From positions 1 to 44,874 of the forward strand of contig CATYUF010000007.1 in assembly GCA_958413095.1 (NCBI GenBank): a DNA stretch of 44,874 nt. Reading direction: 5' to 3'. The notes below the pieces were generated by a model. That model did no database searches and was not told the origin of the DNA. It saw nothing but the letters and a program-made list of their open reading frames with translations. Shown piece by piece: positions 39,149 to 44,874 of the stretch (positions within the stretch are counted from its first letter, which is position 1; each line of letters begins with the position of its first letter). The translations under genes were made by a program, and so were the position numbers. The DNA is from an uncultured Clostridium sp. (GTDB taxonomy: Bacteria; Bacillota; Clostridia; TANB77; CAG-508).

Positions 39149-41894
39149 AATAAGCAACAACTCCTATTCCACTTATAATTAAAATTCCTCCAATTAGTTC
39201 AATAATATGATAATCATTTATTCCTGTATTAGGAACTTCTACTACTACTTTTTCATTTTCCATAGTTGCTTTAACGATTTCTCCATCTTCTCTTATTTCA
39301 AAATACATTCTTTCTTCATTAAGAATATATCCTTCAGGTGCTTCCTTTTCTAAAATATAGTAACGACCATATCTCATATCTTTAACAATTATCATACCTT
39401 GTTCATTTGTTCTTCCTGAAAATACTAATTCATCTTTATCGTTATAGATTTCAATTAAAGTATTAGGTAGAGGAGTTCCAGTAGATAAATCAATTTTCGT
39501 AAATTCTAGAGTCCCTGTAATTGGCTTATTTTTCATTTCTGCTTTTACTACTTCACCATTTTCTTTTATTTCAAAAGATACTTTTTCATCTGTAATTAAA
39601 TAGCCTGTCGCACTTTCTTTCTCTAAAATATAATATTTTTTACCTGCTACTAAATTTTTAATAATTATCATACCTTGTTCATCAGTTGTTCCTGTAAAAA
39701 TTAGTTCGTTTGTATCTTCTGTATAAACTTCAATAGTTGTGTTTGGAATAGGTTCTCCATTAACTAAATCAGTTTTTGTAAACTCTAAATCGCCTTTTTT
39801 TAATTCATTCTTTAATTGTAAAGTTTCTGACACAATAGCAGTTTTATTGTCTATTTCAGTTAATTCAACAAAATGTTCTGTTGTATCTATAACATAATTA
39901 TCTAATGTTTTAGTTTCTTTTATTAAATACTTTCCAAGATAAAGATCTGTAAATATTGCTATGCCATCTTCTCCTGTTTCAATAGATTTAATAAATTCAC
40001 CTTTTTTATAATGGGTTACTCCATCTAATGTTGTAATATCTTCGTTAGCGTAAATTGAAAATTCTACACCACTTAATTTAACATCTTTGTAAGTGAACTT
40101 TCCATTTTCAATAGTAAATGCTTCTCCTGTTTTTTCAATTACAACTTCACCCATTATTTTATCATTAGCAAATTCTATTTCTATATATTTACCATATTCA
40201 TCATCTTCAATAATTGAACTATTTTCATCAATTCTAAAAATAACACCATCTTGATTTAATAAATATCCATCAGGACTTGTTAATTCTTCAATTTTATAAG
40301 TTCCACTCATTAAAGGATAAGGAGTGATAAATACACCATTTTCATCTGTTTTAAATTCACATATTTCCTCTTTGTTTGGATATGTTACTTTTTGACATAC
40401 ATATTCATCTGTATCAACATTTTTAATTTTAAATGTTACATTTTGAAATGGTATAACTCTTCCAGATTCAGAATCTGTCTTTACTAATTTTAATTTTGCA
40501 GTAATTGGAGCATTTGATAATGAATATCTTATGGTTTGTGGTGAATTTCCATTAACAACTATTTTAAAATCCTTAACTTTTTCGTGACCTTCTGTTGTGT
40601 TCAACTGTTTTACTGTATAAGTTCCATATACAAGATTTATTTTTGAATATCCTTGTTCATCAGTCTTAACAGTTGTAACGTGATTGCCCTTACTATCATA
40701 AATACCAAACTCTATTCCAACTTCTGGTTTTAGAATTCCAGTTTCTGCACTTGCATAATATTTATTTATTTCTACATCTCTTTTGATAATTTGTTCATAG
40801 ACATTTATAGATGGGTGTAAATCATCAACTGTAATTTCAAAATAATATTTATTTGTATCTAATTCATACCCTGTGCTTGGACTAATTTCTTTCAAATAAA
40901 AAGTTCCAATATCGGGTAAAATTGGACTGGTAACTTTTCCCTCACTATTAGTTGTTACCTTTTCAACTAACTCATCATTTAGATTATAAATTCCATATAC
41001 TGCTCCCTCTAAAGTAGCCTCTACACCTTGTGGATCATTTGTTTGAGTGTCATTATCATTTTTATTTACTGTCACATCTCCACCTTTTGTGTCAATTTTA
41101 ACAGAAGCAACTACTGGATCTGAAAATCTAAAATAACCCATTTTTTGTGAATTAACTCCATTACCAGTATATACGATAGTTGTATAATTATCATAGTGTT
41201 TTCTTACAACATTCAAAGTTTGAACTCCTACTTTTAAGGGTGTTACATAAATATTATTACCTTCTATTCTTACTGATAAATTATCAGAACTATACACTTC
41301 ATATTCGCTTAAAACATTGTTTGAATCTGTGATTTTAATTTCTTTTCCTATTATTGCATCTTGTGTAGTTCCATTAAAACTTGGCTTATTATAATGAGTG
41401 TTTACCAATCTCATAATTTCATTTTTTTCTGCATCTATATTAATATAATCACCATATCCAGAAGCCTGTGTCCAAAACTCTACTATTTGTCCTCCTGTTG
41501 TTTCCCAAATCAATGCTTGTGCTGCCATTCTATATCTTAATGTTTGATGACCAGGATAATCGTATCCATAATGACCAATCAATTCAATTTTTTTACTTAT
41601 TTCAGCACTATATGGTGATGCTTGAAGACCATCATACCCTAAATAACTGGTAGTAGTTATATCAACTCCTGGCTCTATACAATAAACAGTTTTTCCATCC
41701 ATCGTATAGGTTTCATATTGTGCAGACATATAAGGTTTTCCACCACCTCGTCTTGTATAATATACATCAGGAACTTTCGGATGTGATAAAGTTCCACTTG
41801 AAGCAGCATTAACTATTGTTGGAATAGCAAATGCGAATACTTCAAATAAGGTCAGTGCAATCAATAACACTGATACTATTTTTTTCTTTTTCAT
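39126..41894 (-). CDS. Surface adhesin with thioester domain and SpaA/Cna-B repeats
   Basis: About 922 aa from MKKKKIVSVLLIALTLFEVF, a signal peptide ending near IVNAAS. A TQXA/thioester domain follows: TVYCIEPGVDI supplies Cys and YRMAAQALIWET the Gln for an internal thioester that can bond to host or partner surfaces. Then come six or more SpaA-type prealbumin-like domains. The last two are near-duplicates (GDLEFTKTDL and GTLEFTKIDL with GMII-K-L strands). The end is VPNTG (about 887-891), a membrane helix and KKKRK. It likely mediates mating-pair contact, like PrgB or Tn1549 collagen-binding proteins, and is anchored by the downstream sortase. Confidence 0.9.
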   Translation of the reverse strand: MKKKKIVSVLLIALTLFEVFAFAIPTIVNAASSGTLSHPKVPDVYYTRRGGGKPYMSAQYETYTMDGKTVYCIEPGVDITTTSYLGYDGLQASPYSAEISKKIELIGHYGYDYPGHQTLRYRMAAQALIWETTGGQIVEFWTQASGYGDYINIDAEKNEIMRLVNTHYNKPSFNGTTQDAIIGKEIKITDSNNVLSEYEVYSSDNLSVRIEGNNIYVTPLKVGVQTLNVVRKHYDNYTTIVYTGNGVNSQKMGYFRFSDPVVASVKIDTKGGDVTVNKNDNDTQTNDPQGVEATLEGAVYGIYNLNDELVEKVTTNSEGKVTSPILPDIGTFYLKEISPSTGYELDTNKYYFEITVDDLHPSINVYEQIIKRDVEINKYYASAETGILKPEVGIEFGIYDSKGNHVTTVKTDEQGYSKINLVYGTYTVKQLNTTEGHEKVKDFKIVVNGNSPQTIRYSLSNAPITAKLKLVKTDSESGRVIPFQNVTFKIKNVDTDEYVCQKVTYPNKEEICEFKTDENGVFITPYPLMSGTYKIEELTSPDGYLLNQDGVIFRIDENSSIIEDDEYGKYIEIEFANDKIMGEVVIEKTGEAFTIENGKFTYKDVKLSGVEFSIYANEDITTLDGVTHYKKGEFIKSIETGEDGIAIFTDLYLGKYLIKETKTLDNYVIDTTEHFVELTEIDNKTAIVSETLQLKNELKKGDLEFTKTDLVNGEPIPNTTIEVYTEDTNELIFTGTTDEQGMIIIKNLVAGKKYYILEKESATGYLITDEKVSFEIKENGEVVKAEMKNKPITGTLEFTKIDLSTGTPLPNTLIEIYNDKDELVFSGRTNEQGMIIVKDMRYGRYYILEKEAPEGYILNEERMYFEIREDGEIVKATMENEKVVVEVPNTGINDYHIIELIGGILIISGIGVVAYYVKKKRK

Positions 41895-41919
41895 TCTTAT
41901 CATTTCCTTTCTAAAAATT

Positions 41920-41942
41920 AAAAAAACAACCTTTTATGGTTG
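41920..41942 (-). terminator. Terminator between the anchor-protein and adhesin genes
   Basis: Minus-strand CAACC (41942-41938), loop ATAAAA, GGTTG (41931-41927), then T7. The stem is short, so it may only lower adhesin expression. Confidence 0.6.
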
Positions 41943-41958
41943 CTTTTATTAAAATAAA

Positions 41959-42543
41959 TTATTCCATTGGATTTGTATAATCAATGTGCAACTTATAACC
42001 TAAAACTTTACCTTTATAAATTACCTCTTGACAACTAAATCCTAAAATATTAACTGTGTCTGAAAATGCCTTTTCAAAACCTGCTTTTTGACATTCCTCA
42101 TAAGTAGCATATTCAACTTGTTTTTTTAACTTTTCTAATTCTTCATCTATCAGTGGAGGTTGTTCTTCTTTAGGCACCTCTATTGGTGTAGATTCTTGTT
42201 TTTCTTCTTGAACTTGATTTTTTTCATCATTTTGTTCTGTTTTAACAGGTTGGTTACTTTCATTTTTTTGAATATTAGAATTTTTTTCTTGTGTATTTTC
42301 TTGAATAGTTTCATTACTTTCACCAGTATTTTCCTCTATTTCATCAATGATTTCACTTGTTTCTGTTTCGTGCTCTTTTTTAACATTCTTTTCATCATCA
42401 AGTTCCTGATTTTCTTCTACTACAACATCGTTTACTGTGTCTTTCTTTTCTGCTTTTTCAATAAAATTGTTGAAAAGAAGAAATATTCCAACACTACTCA
42501 AAATAAGAATTATACTGACTGAAAAAAGTATTTTCTTGCCCAT
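41959..42543 (-). CDS. Membrane-anchored secreted protein with acidic linker
   Basis: About 194 aa. A single N-terminal membrane helix (ILFSVSIILILSSVGIFLLF) is followed by a low-complexity Glu/Asn/Gln linker of about 100 residues. The folded end contains YATYEECQKAGFEKAFSDTV, a second Cys (FSCQEVIY) and GKVLGYKLHIDY. The two Cys could form a disulfide outside the cell. No family recognised. The AAAGGAG site sits in a hairpin (42547-42565). Confidence 0.65.
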   Translation of the reverse strand: MGKKILFSVSIILILSSVGIFLLFNNFIEKAEKKDTVNDVVVEENQELDDEKNVKKEHETETSEIIDEIEENTGESNETIQENTQEKNSNIQKNESNQPVKTEQNDEKNQVQEEKQESTPIEVPKEEQPPLIDEELEKLKKQVEYATYEECQKAGFEKAFSDTVNILGFSCQEVIYKGKVLGYKLHIDYTNPME

Positions 42544-42546
42544 ATC

Positions 42547-42565
42547 TATCACTCCTTTAGTGATA
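42547..42565 (-). promoter_or_regulatory. Hairpin around a ribosome-binding site
   Basis: Minus-strand TATCACT (42565-42559), loop AAAGG, AGTGATA (42553-42547). The AAAGGAG that serves the ATG at 42543 is partly in the loop and partly in the stem. Confidence 0.45.
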
Positions 42566-42609
42566 TTATAATCTAAACTTTTTAATCTTGCACTTCTACA
42601 ATTTTCTTT

Positions 42610-42633
42610 CAGTTAGTAAATAACAGTTAGTAA
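42610..42633. repeat. Direct repeat CAGTTAGTAA
   Basis: CAGTTAGTAA occurs at 42610-42619 and 42624-42633, with a 14-bp period, in the gap between parB and the anchor-protein gene. It may be an operator or iteron-like site. Confidence 0.35.
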
Positions 42634-42683
42634 TATATACTAGGGTGGATTGTAAGGAGGGATTTGTGGAATACAAACTCCCA

Positions 42684-43619
42684 TTATCTTGCATCCATAG
42701 ACTTTTGTCTTTGCAAGTGTTTGTTATAAAATTCAATCGCATTCACAACATAATCTTCAATTTTTTTATCTTCAATGTTTTTTGGGAGTACACTTCTTAT
42801 TCTGTTTTCATTGAATTTCATTTTGGGAACCTGATTAGGCTTATCTTCTGACATTATACTATCAATAGTTTCTTCTGTAAGTTTTCCATCTTGACTTAAT
42901 TTTTTCATTTTAATTGCCTGTGCGTGAGATGGAGTGCAACTATTGTAGTCTATGCAATCCAACAAAAAGTATTGTTCTTCTTTTGTTAGATAAGACAATT
43001 CTATTGCAGGAAGAAAAGCAATATCTTTATTATCTACTTTATCAAGTAATTCTGGTACTAATTCAGTTAGCCTAATATATCTTTGAACTTGTCTGCCACT
43101 TTCATTATACTCTTTACCTACTTCATCAGCAGTAGTCAACTTCTCGACAGCCTGTCGAGAAGTTAAATCATTTCTTTTTCCTTGATGACTAAGTGCTTCT
43201 AATTTCATTTTGTATGCAAAGGCTTTTTCACTAGGTAAAATTTCTTCTCTTTGAATATTGCTATCTACCATTATAATAGTTGCTTCATCATCTGTTAATT
43301 CTCTTACTATACAAGGTAAGGTATCTTTATTGGCTAATTCACTTGCCCTTTTTCTTCTATGTCCAGAAATCATTTCATATCTTCCATTAGGCTTTGGTCT
43401 TACTAAAGCAGGAACAAGAACTTTATTTTCTTTAATGCTATCTCGCATTTTTTCCATATCTTCATTGTCTATAACCTTAAATGGATGATTTGGAAAATCG
43501 TCAATATCTGTAATTTTTATATCAACAACTTTTTCTAAACTAGCAATATTTCTTTCTTCTTCTGTCGTAAAAAGGTCATCTAACTTTGGTAGTGGCATTT
43601 TTGATAGGCTCTTTGCCAT
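42684..43619 (-). CDS. parB: ParB-family partition protein
   Basis: 311 aa. The N-terminal ParB/Srx fold has IKENKVLVPALVRPKPNGRYEMISGHRRKRA, with the CTP-binding GHRR. The HTH region (about 140-180) has EVGKEYNESGRQVQRYIRLTEL. The C-terminus is plasmid-like. It loads on parS and works with ParA to segregate or stabilise the excised circle. The gene overlaps parA by 44 bp and itself contains a perfect 12-bp inverted repeat (43138-43164). Confidence 0.93.
   Translation of the reverse strand: MAKSLSKMPLPKLDDLFTTEEERNIASLEKVVDIKITDIDDFPNHPFKVIDNEDMEKMRDSIKENKVLVPALVRPKPNGRYEMISGHRRKRASELANKDTLPCIVRELTDDEATIIMVDSNIQREEILPSEKAFAYKMKLEALSHQGKRNDLTSRQAVEKLTTADEVGKEYNESGRQVQRYIRLTELVPELLDKVDNKDIAFLPAIELSYLTKEEQYFLLDCIDYNSCTPSHAQAIKMKKLSQDGKLTEETIDSIMSEDKPNQVPKMKFNENRIRSVLPKNIEDKKIEDYVVNAIEFYNKHLQRQKSMDAR
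43138..43164. promoter_or_regulatory. Perfect palindrome in parB, candidate parS
   Basis: Arms AACTTCTCGACA (43138-43149) and TGTCGAGAAGTT (43153-43164) are exact reverse complements around a GCC spacer. It is by far the most GC-balanced and symmetric site in the partition region, and parS sites inside or near parB are common. Confidence 0.55.
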
Positions 43620-44406
43620 CGTTAAGCACCTCCTTTGCGAATGAAGAATATGCTTCTGCTACTAATCCATTTTTATCATAAGAGAAAATGCTTTCTCCTT
43701 GTGAAGTAGATTCAGCAGTTTTAATAGCACGAGGTATTTGAGTTTTATATAACTTTAACATACTCCCATAATTCTCTGTTATCTGTTTTTCTATTTCTTT
43801 TGAAAGATTAGTTCTTCTATCAACTAATGTTAATAATGCTCCATCAATTTTTAGTGTAGGGTTTATTTGTCTTCTTACTTTGTTTATTATTTTAAACAAA
43901 TCAGTCATTCCCCTTAATGCAAAATACTGACTTTGAACTGGAATAAGAACACTATCTGCACTTGCGAGAGCATTTATAGTAAGCATTCCTAAACTTGGCT
44001 GACAATCTAAAAGTATATAATCATAATCATTTCTTACAACAGATAAACAATTTCTTAAAGTATATTCTCTACTCATAGCATAGGCTAATGAATTCTCTAA
44101 CGCAGACAGATTTAAACTAGAAGGAATTAAATCTACATTTTCTTTATGGTGCAATATACATTCTTTTGTTTTAATTTCATCATCATTCATTGATTGCTCC
44201 ATTAAGTCTGATAAAGTGTATTTTAATTCATCTGAGTTGTACCAACCTGCATAGGTCGTTAAATTACTCTGTGGATCAACATCTACTAACAAGACTTTTT
44301 TCCCCTGTTTTGCTAATGCTACTCCAAGATTAAAAGTAGTAGTTGTTTTACCAACGCCACCTTTTTGATTTGTGATAGCAATTACCTTGCACTTACTTTC
44401 TTGCAT
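43576..44406 (-). CDS. parA: ParA-family ATPase
   Basis: 276 aa. Deviant Walker A KGGVGKTT near residues 15-22, the DVDPQSNLT motif and YILLDCQPSLG define a Soj/ParA-type ATPase. It lacks an N-terminal HTH, so it is type Ib/chromosomal-like. It drives partition with ParB. It is the first gene of the element after the right junction; GGAGGAG precedes its ATG. A leader hairpin and a terminator separate it from host rumA. Confidence 0.95.
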   Translation of the reverse strand: MQESKCKVIAITNQKGGVGKTTTTFNLGVALAKQGKKVLLVDVDPQSNLTTYAGWYNSDELKYTLSDLMEQSMNDDEIKTKECILHHKENVDLIPSSLNLSALENSLAYAMSREYTLRNCLSVVRNDYDYILLDCQPSLGMLTINALASADSVLIPVQSQYFALRGMTDLFKIINKVRRQINPTLKIDGALLTLVDRRTNLSKEIEKQITENYGSMLKLYKTQIPRAIKTAESTSQGESIFSYDKNGLVAEAYSSFAKEVLNDGKEPIKNATTKVR

Positions 44407-44431
44407 ATATTCTCCTCCTTTCTTTTAAATT

Positions 44432-44461
44432 TAGCCATTCTACAATTAAGCAAAATGGCTA
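44432..44461 (-). promoter_or_regulatory. Leader hairpin of parA
   Basis: TAGCCATT (44432-44439) and AATGGCTA (44454-44461) are exact 8-bp arms with a 14-base loop, ending about 16 bp before the ribosome-binding site of parA. No U-tract. Confidence 0.4.
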
Positions 44462-44480
44462 TGTATTCCATCTCTGGCAC

Positions 44481-44510
44481 AAAAAAAGAACTGATTCCTC
44501 TAATCAGTTC
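44481..44510 (-). terminator. Terminator isolating the element from host transcription
   Basis: Minus-strand GAACTGATT (44510-44502), loop AGAGG, AATCAGTTC (44496-44488), then T7 (44487-44481). It would stop read-through from rumA into parA. Confidence 0.85.
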
Positions 44511-44628
44511 AATATGTTTAATATGTTATTTTATAATATGATTAATAAGTAGTATATCTACCAAATCTTTGGATAATAAATTTTTAATAATAAAGTTATA
44601 TAAATAAAACTATAAAATAGTTAAAATT

Positions 44629-44668
44629 AAGATTTAATCCTTGTAACATATCTAAAGGATTTAATCTT
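44629..44668. repeat. Inverted repeat near the right attachment site
   Basis: AAGATTTAATCCTT (44629-44642) and AAGGATTTAATCTT (44655-44668) pair with one central mismatch around a 12-bp spacer. It may be a second terminator-like stem or a binding site for recombination or regulatory proteins. Confidence 0.5.
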
Positions 44669-44779
44669 GAAACTAGTATGTGGAAACATATTACATACAT
44701 ACAACCCTATTTTTACAAGTTCAAAAATTTTTACTTTTTTCACTTTTTTGAATTTTTTTTATTTTCAAAACTCCTTATT

Positions 44780-44874
44780 TTACTGGGCTTTTCGACTTAG
44801 CACTGACACACATTCAACGTGCGATGTATAAGGAAACATATCTACTGGCTGAATTTCTTTTATTTGATATTCTC
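44780..44874 (-). CDS. rumA: 23S rRNA uracil-C5 methyltransferase, C-terminal end (host gene, element-supplied tail)
   Basis: Partial gene entering from the right edge. It encodes EYQIKEIQPVDMFPYTSHVE and ends CVSVLSRKAQ. QPVDMFP-T-HVE is the conserved C-terminal block of RumA/RlmD-type enzymes, which methylate a 23S rRNA uridine using S-adenosylmethionine. If the crossover is in TGTGT (44808-44812), the last nine to ten codons come from the element and restore a normal-looking enzyme end (LSRK). Confidence 0.8.
   Translation of the reverse strand, partial: EYQIKEIQPVDMFPYTSHVECVSVLSRKAQ
44808..44812. other. Candidate right attachment-site core
   Basis: Minus-strand TGTGT in the codons TGT-GTG of rumA, matching the left core (109-113). 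Flanking HVE codons differ between the two ends (CAC-GTT-GAA here, CAT-GTG-GAG on the left). Confidence 0.45.

Larger units (their letters stand above)
44407..44779. other. Right-end intergenic region without genes
   Basis: About 370 bp of AT-rich DNA between parA and the rumA stop. It holds a leader hairpin (44432-44461), a terminator (44481-44510), an inverted repeat (44629-44668) and homopolymer-rich DNA near 44730-44770. I see no ORF worth calling. Confidence 0.6.

Noticed and set aside
42645..42851. Plus-strand ORF preceded by AAGGAGGG, antisense to parB
   Set aside because: The ribosome-site-like sequence is tempting, but the product is a shadow of parB with no domain and no promoter.
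1..44874. CRISPR array, tRNA gene, rRNA or insertion sequence transposase
   Set aside because: No regularly spaced repeats, no cloverleaf with CCA-like end, and no DDE or HUH transposase gene were seen; the attachment site is rumA, not a tRNA.

Overview
This window is an almost complete integrative and conjugative element (ICE) from a low-GC Bacillota (Firmicutes) genome, with a sliver of host chromosome at each end. At the right edge (minus strand) lies the 3' end of a host 23S rRNA uracil methyltransferase gene (rumA/rlmD type). At the left edge lies a second, different rumA-like 3' tail, followed at once by the start of a HAD-type 5'-nucleotidase gene. The two tails share a short TGTGT core in the same codon frame (109-113 and 44808-44812). 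This is what integration into the 3' end of rumA by the large serine recombinase at 250-2055 would leave. The host species cannot be fixed from the sequence. The base composition, Shine-Dalgarno sites and gene families are all those of Clostridia/Bacilli.

Nearly every gene is on the minus strand, so the element reads from right to left. (1) 44406-42684: ParA/ParB, with a perfect 12-bp inverted repeat inside parB that could be parS. (2) 42543-38060: a secreted anchor protein, a large thioester/SpaA-type surface adhesin with a VPNTG sorting signal, a sortase and small proteins. (3) 38047-28574: a 2390-aa methylase/helicase that carries a complete TnpV-like gene in another frame of the same strand, then DUF3848, a toprim primase-like protein and an HTH protein with a Cys-rich tail. 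(4) 28565-27985: a hairpin-rich GC island (candidate oriT), DUF3789 and MobC. (5) 27900-23155: cargo block 2 (small membrane proteins, acetyltransferase, VanZ, VOC-PadR-tet(44)). (6) 23093-11197: relaxase, PcfB, ArdC-like protein, VirD4-type coupling protein, VirB2/VirB6/VirB3/VirB4-like proteins and a C39-like wall hydrolase. (7) 11025-6810: cargo block 1 (membrane protein, ant(6)-Ib, SRPBCC, GNAT/YoaP, radical SAM). (8) 6762-2055: the regulatory and stability end (two XRE regulators, an operon with a membrane-anchored degenerate receiver, a sigma-like protein with a structured leader, a GC-rich structured RNA candidate, MazF with an unusual partner, and the recombinase).

The resistance genes are tet(44) (ribosomal protection) and ant(6)-Ib (streptomycin adenylyltransferase). 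From memory, this pair was described in a Campylobacter fetus island and in Clostridioides difficile Tn6164. I could not check identity.

The most unusual signal is a family of 11 near-identical 12-bp sites (AAATTGTAATTT on the left side of cargo units, AAATTACTATTT on the right). They were found only in spacers of the two cargo blocks and at their outer edges, never in the conjugation backbone. They look like boundaries of mobile gene cassettes. Other notable points are the overprinted TnpV gene, two GC-rich structured islands sharing TGGCTAGACA, attenuator-like leaders, a tet(44) gene placed in a PadR-controlled operon, and a MazF toxin paired with a non-MazE protein.
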